NCBI GenBank assembly: GCA_035294245.1 | Contig: DATGLG010000068.1 | Coordinates: 1 to 64,000 of the forward strand | Length of the DNA: 64,000 nucleotides | Direction: 5' to 3' | Origin: DATGLG01 sp035294245 | GTDB taxonomy: Bacteria; Pseudomonadota; Alphaproteobacteria; JACZXZ01 | In this document: one piece after another, positions 26,886 through 36,601 of the stretch | How positions within the stretch are numbered: position 1 is the first letter of the stretch | Layout: each line of letters opens with the position of its first letter | Program-made: the position numbers and the translations under genes | The notes under the pieces: model-generated | Databases searched by the model: none | What the model saw: the letters and a program-made list of their open reading frames with translations, nothing else | Told to the model about the DNA's origin: nothing

Positions 26886-27428
26886 CTAAGTTCCAGCAAT
26901 CATCCAAGGGGGCGAAAGCCGAGCGATGCGACCGAAGACAGGGCAGTCCTCTCGATGCGCGCCGCGCAGATAGCCGATGCTCATGAGGAATTCCCCGGTA
27001 ATCTCACCGCCCGTGAAAACGAACGTCTCTTTGAACAGCTTCACCCAGGCCTTGCGATCCCTTGGATGATGAGCCTCAAGCCAGGCCGCGAAGGATCCGT
27101 GGCTTGCCCTGATACCTTGAATGCGGCGTGCATTCTCGATGACTGCCGCGATCTTGAGTCGGTTTCGGATGATCCCCGTATCGGTCAGTAATCGCGCTTC
27201 ATCACGTTTGCCGTAGCGAGCGACGCGATCCACCGCGAACCCATGAAAGGCTCGTCGAAAGGCCTCGCGTTTCTTGAGGATCGTGAGCCAGCTCAGTCCA
27301 GCCTGATTAATCTCCAGGGCGAGCCTTTCAAATAAGGCGTCGTCCTCATGGAGAGGAAATCCATATTCCTGATCATGGTAAGGTCCGTGCCATTCATGGC
27401 CGGGTGCGCTGCTGCAGTAATTCGTCAT
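26886..27428 (-). CDS. tag: DNA-3-methyladenine glycosylase I
   Basis: Base-excision enzyme removing N3-methyladenine from alkylated DNA. 180 residues, close to the family length. The zinc-snap ligands are visible: Cys5, His18, His158 and Cys162. The base-binding Glu39 lies in LALEINQAGLSWLTILKKR, the family signature. The start overlaps the DUF1467 gene by 4 bases, and the plus-oriented terminator lies just beyond its stop. Confidence 0.94.
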   Translation of the reverse strand: MTNYCSSAPGHEWHGPYHDQEYGFPLHEDDALFERLALEINQAGLSWLTILKKREAFRRAFHGFAVDRVARYGKRDEARLLTDTGIIRNRLKIAAVIENARRIQGIRASHGSFAAWLEAHHPRDRKAWVKLFKETFVFTGGEITGEFLMSIGYLRGAHREDCPVFGRIARLSPPWMIAGT

Positions 27429-27667
27429 GGCGGACCGTTACGGAAGGAGATGAGATTCGTGCTGGCCAGCCAATAGGCGACGCCCCAGAGCAGAAAGGCG
27501 ACCGCGGTGGTCACGGCGACTTTCAGCCATAGGCGCGGGCGGACTGGAGCGCTCGTCGCATGTCCCTTCTCGGCTTCATCCGGTATGCGTACGCCCCATG
27601 GCAGGACGGTGAAGAGCACGAGCCACCAGATAATGACGTAAGTCACAAGCCCTTCGAACCACGTCAT
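27425..27667 (-). CDS. DUF1467 family small membrane protein
   Basis: 80 residues with two membrane segments (about 8-25 and 50-69) joined by a charged cytoplasmic or periplasmic loop. The sequence ITWWLVLF-like opening, VLPWGVR and the C-terminal hydrophobic helix match the DUF1467 family, which is common in alphaproteobacteria, usually beside mce. No function is known. It lies 9 bases after mce and overlaps tag by 4. Confidence 0.85.
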   Translation of the reverse strand: MTWFEGLVTYVIIWWLVLFTVLPWGVRIPDEAEKGHATSAPVRPRLWLKVAVTTAVAFLLWGVAYWLASTNLISFRNGPP

Positions 27668-27676
27668 CGCGACATC

Positions 27677-28081
27677 CTATATCTGCTCGAGCTCGATAAG
27701 GGTGCCGCAAAAATCCTTTGGATGGAGGAAAAGCACGGGCTTGTTATGGGCGCCGATCTTGGGCTCCCCGTCGCCGAGAATCCGCATCCCGTCCGCCTTC
27801 AACTTGTCCCGGGCGGCCCGGATGTCGGGCACCTCGTAACAGAGATGATGAATTCCCCCGGAAGGATTGCGCTCAAGAAACGAAGCGACTGGCGATTGAT
27901 CGCCGAGCGGATGGAGAAGCTCGATCTTCGTATTCGGCAGCTCAACAAAAACCGTCGTCACGCCATGCGCCGGGATGTCGTGAGGCGACGAGACGCGCGC
28001 GCCAAGGATGTTGTGGTAGAGCGTCGAGGCTTGTGCGAGATCTGGCACCACGATTGCGACGTGATTGAGCTTGCCGATCAT
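27677..28081 (-). CDS. mce: Methylmalonyl-CoA epimerase
   Basis: Interconverts (2R)- and (2S)-methylmalonyl-CoA in propionate metabolism. 134 residues of the vicinal-oxygen-chelate fold: two beta-alpha-beta-beta-beta modules. LNHVAIVVPDL opens the protein with His7 as a metal ligand, IELLHPLG and GGIHHLCYEV carry further ligands, and the terminal LIELEQ supplies the last. It sits between rnj and DUF1467; no methylmalonyl-CoA mutase is in the window. Confidence 0.94.
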   Translation of the reverse strand: MIGKLNHVAIVVPDLAQASTLYHNILGARVSSPHDIPAHGVTTVFVELPNTKIELLHPLGDQSPVASFLERNPSGGIHHLCYEVPDIRAARDKLKADGMRILGDGEPKIGAHNKPVLFLHPKDFCGTLIELEQI

Positions 28082-28122
28082 ATCTCTTGGGTCCTTTCGC
28101 TCGATCCCTACTCGTCGCGTGA

Positions 28123-29781
28123 TTATACACGGACGAGGTGTATCTCGATCGCCGGCTTCTTGCCGCGGGCGCTTCGAATGCTGCGACGGATGGCCAATCT
28201 GATGGCTTCTCGGACTGTCTCGTCATCACTGCGGCGATTATCCGGAAGTCCGTTAAGTTCATCAGAAATTGCTGCCGATGCAAGCGTGGTCAGATCCGCG
28301 GTCCCTTCATCACCGACAAGCCCCGGCAGGGCAAGCTGGGGCGCGCCTATGAGACGCCCCCTCTTATCCAAGACCACGGTGGCAACCGCAACACCATGCC
28401 ACAACATACGCGTCCGGCTCTTGACGACCTCCCCCTCCGTCGGCACCAGCTCGGTGCCGTCGAGGGCAAGCCGACCGGCGTGCACGTGGTCGACAATTTC
28501 GGCAGAACCAGGAGCGAGGCGCAACACGTCGCCGTTGGCAACAACCACGGCTTGCCGAACCTGGCAAGTGCGAGCGAAGCGTGCGTGCTCGATGAGATGA
28601 CGCATTTCACCATGCACAGGCACGGCGATCTGCGGCCGCACCCATGCATACATCTCCGCGAGCTCATCCCGAGCAGGATGCCCCGACACATGCACGAATT
28701 CATCGTGCTCAGTGACAACCTCAACGCCAATATGTGCAAGCGCGCTTTGCAGTCGAAAGATCGCCCGCTCGTTTCCGGGAATGATGCGCGAGGAGAAGAT
28801 TGCGGTGTCGCCCTCTTCCAATACGATTAGGGCGTGTTCGCCGGCAACGACGCGTGCCAGTGCCGAGCGGGGCTCTCCCTGGCTTCCCGTCATGGCCAGC
28901 ACAACCTTGTCGCGCGGCAGATTGGCGGCTTGGCTGTCGCTGAGAAATGGAGGAATATTTCGCAGATACCCGTTCTCGAGCGCAGCCTCATAAAAACGCC
29001 ACAGGGATCGGCCGATTAGGGCGGCGTGCCGGCCATTGGCTTCGGCTACTGCAGCGATTGTCTCCAGTCGCGCAATGTTGGAGGCGAAGCAGGCGATGGC
29101 GACGCGTTGGCGGCAGCGCGCAACGAGTTGAGCGAGGCTGCTGCGCAGCTCTGCTTCGGAGCCCGATACTCCGGACCGCAATACATTTGTCGAATCGCAG
29201 ATCATCGCAAGGACGCCCTCCTCTCCAATTCGGCGCAGGGCGCTCGTATCGGTGACCGGACCGACGAGAGGATCGGGATCAATCTTCCAATCTCCGGTGT
29301 GGAGAATCGTGCCAAGAGGCGTGCGGATCGCGACGGCGTTTGGCTCCGGAATGGAATGCGTCAGCGTGATGAGCTCGAAATCAAAGGGACCGAGAGTGAA
29401 GCGACCCGAGAGTGGCACGATCGTTATGGGTGCTTCCTGTGTTAGACCCACTTCCTCGAGCTTGCGTCGAAGGATCGAGGCAGTAAATGGTGTCGCATAA
29501 ATTGGACAGCGAAGGAAAGGCCAGAGGTAGGGAACGGCGCCGATGTGGTCCTCATGGGCATGGGTTAATACAATTCCAAGCAAAGCCTCCCGGCGCTCCG
29601 CGATGAAGGCAGGATCAGGCATCACGAGTTCGATACCGGGCAGACGATCGTCAGCGAAGGTGACGCCGAGATCGACAATTACCCACTGATTACCGAAACC
29701 ATAAAGGTTAAGGTTCATGCCGATCTCCCCGGCACCCCCCAGCGGGATAAACAGCAATTCTTTTTTGTCTGGCGCTGTCAT
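28123..29781 (-). CDS. rnj: Ribonuclease J
   Basis: Metallo-beta-lactamase/beta-CASP nuclease of mRNA decay and rRNA maturation, with 5'-exonuclease and endonuclease activity in studied alphaproteobacteria. 552 residues from the ATG at 29781, 14 bases after coaX. The zinc motif THAHEDHIG has His74, His76, Asp78 and His79; the beta-CASP domain and VPVHGEMRHL follow. The C-terminal about 100 residues form the dimerisation region. The longer open frame upstream overlaps coaX and is rejected. Confidence 0.95.
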   Translation of the reverse strand: MTAPDKKELLFIPLGGAGEIGMNLNLYGFGNQWVIVDLGVTFADDRLPGIELVMPDPAFIAERREALLGIVLTHAHEDHIGAVPYLWPFLRCPIYATPFTASILRRKLEEVGLTQEAPITIVPLSGRFTLGPFDFELITLTHSIPEPNAVAIRTPLGTILHTGDWKIDPDPLVGPVTDTSALRRIGEEGVLAMICDSTNVLRSGVSGSEAELRSSLAQLVARCRQRVAIACFASNIARLETIAAVAEANGRHAALIGRSLWRFYEAALENGYLRNIPPFLSDSQAANLPRDKVVLAMTGSQGEPRSALARVVAGEHALIVLEEGDTAIFSSRIIPGNERAIFRLQSALAHIGVEVVTEHDEFVHVSGHPARDELAEMYAWVRPQIAVPVHGEMRHLIEHARFARTCQVRQAVVVANGDVLRLAPGSAEIVDHVHAGRLALDGTELVPTEGEVVKSRTRMLWHGVAVATVVLDKRGRLIGAPQLALPGLVGDEGTADLTTLASAAISDELNGLPDNRRSDDETVREAIRLAIRRSIRSARGKKPAIEIHLVRV

Positions 29782-29795
29782 TAGGCGTTTGCTGC

Positions 29796-30572
29796 TTATG
29801 TTTTGCGATTGCGACGATAGACCTCGACCAATCCCCGCATTGTCAGCTCGAGATCGACCTCGTCGATCACCTTGGTGGCATCCTGAAAGAGCGGTGCCAA
29901 GCCGCCGGTGGCGATCACGGTCAGCGAGGGCACGCCAAATTCGGCCCGGATCTGGGCAACGAGCCCTTCGATCATGCCGACATAACCCCAAAACACACCA
30001 GACTGCATGGCCGCCACGGTCGATTTTCCGATCACTTGGAGCGGGCGCTTGACGGCAATGCGAGGAAGCTGGGCAGCCGCCATGTGAAGCGCTTCCAAAG
30101 AAAGATTTATTCCAGGGGCTATGGCGCCGCCATGGTAATTCCCTTCAGCATCGACAATATCGAAAGTCGTGGCCGTGCCAAAGTCGATGATAATGGCCGG
30201 CAGCTTGTGATGTCCCCAGGCGCCCACGGCGTTAACGACGCGGTCGGCTCCAACCTCTTCCGGCCGGTCGAGCAGAACCTTTACGCCAAGCTCGACGCCT
30301 GCCTCGCCAACGACCAACGGCTCGCAATTGAAATATTTTCGGCAAAGCGTCTTCAAGCTAAAAGTCGCGGCGGGCACCACGTTTGCGATGATTGCGGCGC
30401 TTATCGCCGTCTGGTCAATCTGGTTGAGAGTCATGAGCTGACTGAGCCATACCGCGTATTCATCGGCGGTTCGGTTTGGCGAGCTTGCACTCCGCCATTC
30501 ACCAAGCCAGCTTTTCCCGTCATAGAGTCCAAAGACGACGTTCGTGTTGCCGGAGTCGATGGCGAGAAGCAT
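29796..30572 (-). CDS. coaX: Type III pantothenate kinase
   Basis: First step of coenzyme A synthesis. 258 residues of the ASKHA fold. The N-terminal phosphate motif AIDSGNTNV with Asp6, the GADRVVNAVGAW segment and IIDFGTATTFDIV are all intact. Type III enzymes are insensitive to CoA feedback. The gene lies between birA (12 bases) and rnj (14 bases). Confidence 0.96.
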   Translation of the reverse strand: MLLAIDSGNTNVVFGLYDGKSWLGEWRSASSPNRTADEYAVWLSQLMTLNQIDQTAISAAIIANVVPAATFSLKTLCRKYFNCEPLVVGEAGVELGVKVLLDRPEEVGADRVVNAVGAWGHHKLPAIIIDFGTATTFDIVDAEGNYHGGAIAPGINLSLEALHMAAAQLPRIAVKRPLQVIGKSTVAAMQSGVFWGYVGMIEGLVAQIRAEFGVPSLTVIATGGLAPLFQDATKVIDEVDLELTMRGLVEVYRRNRKT

Positions 30573-30584
30573 ATTGCGCTCGAC

Positions 30585-31346
30585 CTATTGGGGTAATGCG
30601 AAGATATCCGCTGCAGTGATCCGGTGCTGCGAGCCGTCGGGAAGGCTCAAGACCAGTGCCCCCTGGTCGTCGAGGCCCGAAAAGATGCCTGTCGTTCGGC
30701 GGCCTTCGAGCTGGACATCGATGGGCTTGCCGGGATTCCAGGCGCCGCTCCACCAGGCCTCCCGCACGGGAGCAAAACCTTCAATTCGCCAAATATCATA
30801 CCACCGGTGAAACACTCTGCAGAGCGGTTCGAGCAAAGAGGCGACTCCAATTGCGTGGCCACCCTCCCTGCGTAGGCAAGTGGACGGGAAGGACGTGCCG
30901 GCCGGATGGGTTTCGATATTGACGCCGATACCGACCACGAGCCAGGAAATGCCCTTAATATGATGTGCAGCCGACTCGAGGAGGATGCCGCCTGCCTTCT
31001 TCTCGTTGACGAGAACATCATTGGGCCATTTCAGGAGAACGCTCGCGGATGGCGGCAGAACTCCAATCAAGATCTCCCGCGTGGCCACCGCGGCAACCAT
31101 CCCGAGTTGCGCGACCTCCGCTGCGGTTCGGTCGGGCCTCAAGACAAGCGAGCAATAGAGATTGCCCGGTGGAGAAATCCATTGTCGCCCGCGTCGCCCT
31201 CTCCCAGCCGTCTGTCGCTTCGCCCAGAGAAGCGTGCCTTCCGCGGCCCCCTGTTCAGCGCGACGCTTCGCCTCCTCATTCGTACTGTCGAGACAATCGA
31301 AAGCAAGCAGCTTATAGAAGGGGTGGAGACGCGGAGTATCGCTCAT
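30585..31346 (-). CDS. birA: Biotin-[acetyl-CoA-carboxylase] ligase (monofunctional)
   Basis: Attaches biotin to carboxylase carrier domains via biotinyl-AMP. 253 residues. GRGRRGRQW (48-56) and the catalytic-Lys segment LLKWPNDVLV are intact, and a C-terminal SH3-like domain is present. The N-terminal helix-turn-helix of the E. coli bifunctional repressor is missing, so it should not act as a transcription factor. The start overlaps the nuoN end by 4 bases. Confidence 0.95.
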   Translation of the reverse strand: MSDTPRLHPFYKLLAFDCLDSTNEEAKRRAEQGAAEGTLLWAKRQTAGRGRRGRQWISPPGNLYCSLVLRPDRTAAEVAQLGMVAAVATREILIGVLPPSASVLLKWPNDVLVNEKKAGGILLESAAHHIKGISWLVVGIGVNIETHPAGTSFPSTCLRREGGHAIGVASLLEPLCRVFHRWYDIWRIEGFAPVREAWWSGAWNPGKPIDVQLEGRRTTGIFSGLDDQGALVLSLPDGSQHRITAADIFALPQ

Positions 31347-32791
31347 CCCGGAAAGAGTGTCGCTGCCGCCAACTTCGCCCCAGCGAGGATCGGTGCCGGA
31401 TAGGCAAAGAAAAGCAGCGTCACGAGGCCGGTCACCGTCAAAACGGCGGAAATCGGCGCGCCGAGCGGCCGATCAAACCGGACCGTTGGTTCGTCGAAAT
31501 ACATGATCTTGACGATGCGAACATAGTAATAAGCGCCCACGACGCTGGTCAGAACGCCAATGACCGCAAGCGCATAGAGCTTGGCTTCGATGGCAGCGAG
31601 AAACACGTAAAGCTTGCCGAAAAAGCCCGCGAGCGGCGGAATACCGGCGAGTGAAAAGAGAAAGACGCCAAATACCGCCGCTAGGAGCGGTTGTGTGTGG
31701 GACAGTCCCGCGAGGTCCTCGATGGTCTCGATATAACGTCCATTCTCACGCATGCAGAGAATGCAGGCGAATGCGCCAATCACCATGGCGAGATAGATTG
31801 CCATGTAGATCATCACGCCACGCACACCAGCCTCATTACCGGCAGCGAGGCCGACAAGGACATACCCGACATTCGCAATCGAGCTATACGCCATCAGACG
31901 CTTGATATTCTTCTGATTGATCGCGGCATACGAACCCAAGGCCATGGAGGCGATCGAGATGAAGACGATGATCTGCTGCCATTGCGCCACGAGTGGGCCG
32001 AATGGCTCGATCAGGACTCGGACGAATAGCGCCAAAGCCGCGATCTTTGGCGCCGCGGCAAAGAAGGCTGTAACGGGCGTCGGCGCGCCTTCATAGACGT
32101 CGGGGGTCCACATATGGAACGGGACCGCGGATACCTTGAAAGCCAGGGCAGCTGCAATGAAGACAATCCCGATGATGACGCCGAGCGCCGGGCTGTTATG
32201 GGCAATGAGCATATGCGCCAGGCCGCCAAATCGCGTCGTTCCGGCAAAGCCGTAAACGAGAGAGGCGCCATAGAGCAGCAGCCCCGAGCTCAAGGCGCCT
32301 AGCACGAAGTATTTCAGGCCAGCTTCGGTGGAGCGGATAGAATCGCGCTGGAATGACGCCACCACGTAGAGGGATAAATTCTGCAGCTCCAGCCCGATAT
32401 ACAGCGAGATCAGATCGTTCGCCGATATCATCATGAACATTCCGGTGGTCGCAAACACGAAAAGCACCGGAAACTCGAACCGCGCGATCTTCTCTCGCTC
32501 GTTGTAGTCGAGTGACATGACGAGAGAGAGTATCGACCCAGCCAAAACCAGCAGTTTCATGAACGCGCCGAAGCTGTCAGTGATGAAAAGGCCGCCGAGC
32601 GCCGTGCTCGACCTATCGGGTGTGGCGAAGACGACGAGAACCCCCGCGACGACGAGGGCCAGGGCTGAAAGCCAGGAGATCACGCGCGCCGCGCTCTCGC
32701 CAGCGAATACACCGATCATCAGGAGGGCCATCCCGCAAACGGCAAGCCAAATCTCCGGCAGAGCAAGAGTAAGGTTTTGCAGATAATCCAC
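31343..32791 (-). CDS. nuoN: NADH:quinone oxidoreductase subunit N
   Basis: Antiporter-like proton-pumping subunit of the complex I membrane arm. 482 residues from the GTG at 32791, which is preceded by AGGAAG; the frame is open 14 codons further but lacks family similarity. About 14 membrane segments. The Lys-bearing helix region (ALAFKVSAVPFHMWTPDVYEG) typical of the Mrp-type subunits is present. Last nuo gene, 4-base overlap with birA. Confidence 0.95.
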   Translation of the reverse strand: MDYLQNLTLALPEIWLAVCGMALLMIGVFAGESAARVISWLSALALVVAGVLVVFATPDRSSTALGGLFITDSFGAFMKLLVLAGSILSLVMSLDYNEREKIARFEFPVLFVFATTGMFMMISANDLISLYIGLELQNLSLYVVASFQRDSIRSTEAGLKYFVLGALSSGLLLYGASLVYGFAGTTRFGGLAHMLIAHNSPALGVIIGIVFIAAALAFKVSAVPFHMWTPDVYEGAPTPVTAFFAAAPKIAALALFVRVLIEPFGPLVAQWQQIIVFISIASMALGSYAAINQKNIKRLMAYSSIANVGYVLVGLAAGNEAGVRGVMIYMAIYLAMVIGAFACILCMRENGRYIETIEDLAGLSHTQPLLAAVFGVFLFSLAGIPPLAGFFGKLYVFLAAIEAKLYALAVIGVLTSVVGAYYYVRIVKIMYFDEPTVRFDRPLGAPISAVLTVTGLVTLLFFAYPAPILAGAKLAAATLFPG

Positions 32792-32801
32792 AGGTTTCTT
32801 C

Positions 32802-34331
32802 CTAATGCCAAAGCGCTGCGAGCAACGATCCATGTGGAGACGCGGCCGCGGCCACCGCGGTCTTATACTGGTCGATCACATGAGCGACGGACGCATGTAT
32901 GGGGTCGAGGAAAGAGGTCGGATAGATGCCCATCCAGAGCACAACGGCGGCGAGCGGGAGGAAGACGGCCACCTCGCGGGGGCTCAGGTCGAGTATTGAG
33001 AAGAGCTCGGGCTTGACAAGCTTCCCGAAGATCACGCGACGGTAGAGCCAGAGCATATAAGCGACGCTGAGAATAATCCCCGTGGTTGCGAGGGCTGCCG
33101 TCCAAGTATCGACTCGGAACGTGCCGATGAGCGACAAGAACTCGCCGACGAAGCCACTCGTCCCCGGTAATCCCACCGATGCCAGCATGAAGAGCATGAA
33201 CGCCGCGGCATAGAGAGGCATCCGATGCACAAGTCCGCCATAGGTTGCGATCAATCGGCTGTGCATCCGGTCGTAAACCACGCCGACGCAGAGGAAGAGT
33301 GCAGCCGAGACGACACCATGGCTCAGCATCTGGATCACGGCACCTTCCACGGCCTGAGTCGTCATGGCGAAAATCCCCATCGTCACGATGCCCATATGGG
33401 CTACCGAGGAATAGGCGATGAGCTTCTTCATATCCTCTTGCGCGAGCGCAACGAGCGACGTGTAGATCACGGCAACGACGCTCAGCGTGAAAATAAACGG
33501 TGTAAAGTAGAGCGAAGCTTCCGGCAGCATCGGCAGCGAAAACCGCAAAAAGCCGTAACCGCCCATCTTTAACAGGACGCCAGCGAGGACCACCGAGCCG
33601 GCGGTAGGCGCCTCCACATGGGCATCGGGCAACCAGGTGTGCACGGGCCACATCGGCACTTTGACCGCAAAAGAGGCAAAGAACGCGAGCCAGAGCCAGA
33701 TCTGCATTCCGCGCGGAAAATGGTATGCGAGAGCTGCTGGAATCTCGGTCGAGCCGACCTCGAAATATATTGCAAGGATGGCGAGCAGCATCAGCACCGA
33801 ACCGAGCAACGTGTAGAGGAAGAACTTGAAGGCGGAATAGACCCGCCGCGGCCCGCCCCACACCCCGATGATAAGGAACATTGGGATCAGCACGCCCTCG
33901 AAAAACATATAGAACACCACGAAATCGAGGGCGCAGAACAATCCGACGAGAAGGGTTTCCATGATCAGGAACGCGATCATGTATTCCTTCACTCGCGCAT
34001 GGATCGCCTCCCAGCTTGCCAACACGCAAATCGGGATGAGGAACGTCGACAAAAGGACAAAGAAAAGGGAGATACCGTCAACGCCCAGGTAATAGCTGAT
34101 GTCGAACGCCGGAATCCAAGCGGCCCGCTCGACGAATTGGAACTCATGCGTCGATGGATCGAAATTGAACCATAGGTAGAGCGACAGCAAGAACGTGAGG
34201 AGCGAGGTCCAAAGCGCCATCCAGCGGGCGTTTCGAGCGACGGCTTCGGCATCGCCGCGCACGAAGAAGATCAGCGCTGCCCCGAGTGCCGGCAGAAACG
34301 TGATGATCGAGAGTATGGGAAAGTGTGCCAT
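32802..34331 (-). CDS. nuoM: NADH:quinone oxidoreductase subunit M
   Basis: Second antiporter-like subunit of the complex I membrane arm. 509 residues, about 14 membrane helices. Conserved VPMWPVHTWLPDAHVEAPTAGS (broken helix 7-8 region) and the Glu in FLIMETLLVGLF on helix 5 are visible. It is 10 bases before nuoN and 4 bases after nuoL. Confidence 0.96.
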   Translation of the reverse strand: MAHFPILSIITFLPALGAALIFFVRGDAEAVARNARWMALWTSLLTFLLSLYLWFNFDPSTHEFQFVERAAWIPAFDISYYLGVDGISLFFVLLSTFLIPICVLASWEAIHARVKEYMIAFLIMETLLVGLFCALDFVVFYMFFEGVLIPMFLIIGVWGGPRRVYSAFKFFLYTLLGSVLMLLAILAIYFEVGSTEIPAALAYHFPRGMQIWLWLAFFASFAVKVPMWPVHTWLPDAHVEAPTAGSVVLAGVLLKMGGYGFLRFSLPMLPEASLYFTPFIFTLSVVAVIYTSLVALAQEDMKKLIAYSSVAHMGIVTMGIFAMTTQAVEGAVIQMLSHGVVSAALFLCVGVVYDRMHSRLIATYGGLVHRMPLYAAAFMLFMLASVGLPGTSGFVGEFLSLIGTFRVDTWTAALATTGIILSVAYMLWLYRRVIFGKLVKPELFSILDLSPREVAVFLPLAAVVLWMGIYPTSFLDPIHASVAHVIDQYKTAVAAAASPHGSLLAALWH

Positions 34332-34335
34332 GACC

Positions 34336-36270
34336 CTAACCCCTGATCGTGAGGAGGTACCAGGTCACGATCACCACCACGCCGATCAGCATCGCGAAGG
34401 CATAGTGATAGACGTAGCCGGATTGGAGCCGCGCGGCGCGCCGCGCAATGGCGAGGGTCGCCGCCGCGAAACCGTCAGGGCCGAGCCCGTCGATAAGGGC
34501 GCCATCGCCGCCCTTCCACAGCCCGCGCCCGATGATCAAGGCCGGCTGAACGAAAAGCAAATCATAAAGCTCGTCAAAGTACCATTTATTATAGATGAAA
34601 AGGTAAAACGCTCGAAATCTTTGGGCATATAGGCGCGGCAAATCCGGTCGTTTGATGTAGAAGAGGTAGGCCAGCGCGATACCCGAGAGCCCCAGCAGGG
34701 TTGGCAGGAGCTTGACCCAGAACGGGGCGTGATGCGATGCCTCGAGCGCCGGATGACTGGCCAGCACCTGGATCGATCCGCGCCAGAATGCGTCGCGTCC
34801 TTCACCGACGAAGACATCATTAGCGACGAATCCTGCAACGACCGCGCCGAGCGCCAGCACGAAGAGCGGCCAAAGCATGATCCGGGGTGATTCATGCACG
34901 TGCTCTTGAACATGATGATCGGCACGGCTTTCGCCGTGGAAAGTCATGAAGAGGAGGCGCCATGAATAGAAGGCCGTCATGAACGCCGCAACGACGCCTA
35001 AGACATAGGCGTAATTGCCGAGCCCCGTGTGGGCGCTCCACGCCGCCTCGATGATAACGTCCTTGGAGAAAAATCCGGCGAAAGGCGGGATCCCCCCGAG
35101 GGCGAGCGAGCCGATCCACATCAGGGCATAGGTGACAGGGATTTTTCGCCATAGCCCCCCCATTTTCCGCATATCTTGCTCGCCAGAGACAGCATGGATG
35201 ACGGAGCCCGCGCCGAGGAAGAGGAGAGCCTTGAAGAAGGCGTGGGTCATGAGGTGGAACATGGCGGCCTGATAGGCCGAGACCCCGGCCGCGAAGAACA
35301 TGTAGCCGAGCTGGCTGCAAGTCGAATAGGCAATGACGCGCTTTATGTCATTCTGCGCGAGACCCACCGTCGCCGCGAAAAACGCCGTCGTGGCTCCAAT
35401 GAAGGTTACCAGCCCAAGTGCCCAAGGAGCGTGCTCATAAAGAGGGGAAAGCCGACAGACCATGAATACACCCGCTGTCACCATCGTCGCCGCATGGATG
35501 AGCGCGGAGACGGGGGTGGGGCCCTCCATCGCATCGGGTAGCCAGGTATGCAGGCCGATCTGCGCCGATTTTCCCATCGCTCCTATGAAAAGGAGCACGC
35601 ACAGCACCTCCAAGGCCGGCAGCTTCATGCCGAGAAAATCGAGAATGGCCCCTTCCTTTCCGGCGACCGCGGAAAAGATCGTGTCGAGATGCACGGTATC
35701 GAAGAGAAGGAACGTGCCGAAAATGCCGAGAGCAAACCCGAAATCGCCAATGCGATTGACGATGAAAGCCTTAATCGCAGCCGCATTCGCCGAGGGTCTG
35801 TCATACCAGAAGCCGATCAGGAGATAGGAGCAGAGGCCGACGCCCTCCCATCCGAAGAAGAGTTGGACGAGATTGTTGGCTGTCACCAGCATGAGCATGG
35901 CGAAGGTGAACAGGCTTAGATAGGAAAAGAAACGAGGCACCCCCGGGTCACCATGCATGTACCCGATGGAGTACCAATGGACGACGCAAGAAACGACGGT
36001 GACGACGAATACCATCACCGCTGACAGCGTATCGAACTTAAGTGCCCAGGCGACGTCGAGGGATCCCGAGTTTATCCATGAGACAATCTCAATGTTGCGC
36101 GCCTGCCCTTCGACTGCGACTTGCCAAAAGACTACAATGCCGAGGAGTGCGGCCAGGAGCATAGCGCCGCAGGTAACGGCCTGTGCGCCACGATCGCGCA
36201 GAAAAGGCCCCAGCAGGCCGGCGGCGATGGCCCCCAGAAGCGGCAGGAAAACGACGGCGATATAGATCAT
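34336..36270 (-). CDS. nuoL: NADH:quinone oxidoreductase subunit L
   Basis: Distal antiporter-like subunit with the lateral amphipathic helix HL that braces the membrane arm. 644 residues, about 16 membrane segments. The helix-7/8 signature KSAQIGLHTWLPDAMEGPTP and the helix-5 segment FFGWEGVGLCSYLLIGFWY are complete. A Val/Ile-rich C-terminal helix closes the protein. It lies 22 bases after nuoK. Confidence 0.96.
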   Translation of the reverse strand: MIYIAVVFLPLLGAIAAGLLGPFLRDRGAQAVTCGAMLLAALLGIVVFWQVAVEGQARNIEIVSWINSGSLDVAWALKFDTLSAVMVFVVTVVSCVVHWYSIGYMHGDPGVPRFFSYLSLFTFAMLMLVTANNLVQLFFGWEGVGLCSYLLIGFWYDRPSANAAAIKAFIVNRIGDFGFALGIFGTFLLFDTVHLDTIFSAVAGKEGAILDFLGMKLPALEVLCVLLFIGAMGKSAQIGLHTWLPDAMEGPTPVSALIHAATMVTAGVFMVCRLSPLYEHAPWALGLVTFIGATTAFFAATVGLAQNDIKRVIAYSTCSQLGYMFFAAGVSAYQAAMFHLMTHAFFKALLFLGAGSVIHAVSGEQDMRKMGGLWRKIPVTYALMWIGSLALGGIPPFAGFFSKDVIIEAAWSAHTGLGNYAYVLGVVAAFMTAFYSWRLLFMTFHGESRADHHVQEHVHESPRIMLWPLFVLALGAVVAGFVANDVFVGEGRDAFWRGSIQVLASHPALEASHHAPFWVKLLPTLLGLSGIALAYLFYIKRPDLPRLYAQRFRAFYLFIYNKWYFDELYDLLFVQPALIIGRGLWKGGDGALIDGLGPDGFAAATLAIARRAARLQSGYVYHYAFAMLIGVVVIVTWYLLTIRG

Positions 36271-36292
36271 GGATCCGTGGGTCCTTTGCCGG

Positions 36293-36601
36293 TTAGCCCT
36301 TCATCACGTTGATGTCTTCCACGGCGATCGATCCGCGGTTCCGGAAGTAAATGACGAGGATGGCGAGGCCAATAGCCGCCTCCGCCGCGGCAACACTTAA
36401 AACAAAGAGCGCGAAGACTTGTCCGACGAGATCGCCGAGCCGAGCCGAGAAGGCGACCAGGTTGATGGTGACCGCCAGCAACATCAGCTCGATCGACATC
36501 AGAATAATGATGACGTTCTTCCGGTTCAGGAAAATGCCAAAGATTCCCAAGGTGAATAGCGCGGCGGCAACGATCAAGTAATGGGCGAGTCCGATCTGCA
36601 T
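36293..36601 (-). CDS. nuoK: NADH:quinone oxidoreductase subunit K
   Basis: Small three-helix membrane subunit in the proton path between the quinone cavity and the antiporter subunits. 102 residues. The two conserved membrane carboxylates are Glu38 (SIELMLLAV) and Glu74 (AAAEAAIGLA). Its start overlaps the nuoJ stop by one base. Confidence 0.96.
   Translation of the reverse strand: MQIGLAHYLIVAAALFTLGIFGIFLNRKNVIIILMSIELMLLAVTINLVAFSARLGDLVGQVFALFVLSVAAAEAAIGLAILVIYFRNRGSIAVEDINVMKG

Noticed and set aside
26668..26889. A 73-codon plus-strand frame in the gap before tag
   Set aside because: It reads through the strong terminator hairpin and T-run, so the message would end before its stop codon.
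29782..29991. Longer N-terminus for RNase J using the upstream in-frame ATG
   Set aside because: The extra 70 codons overlap coaX and translate to Arg-rich sequence unlike RNase J, whose normal N-terminus begins at 29781.
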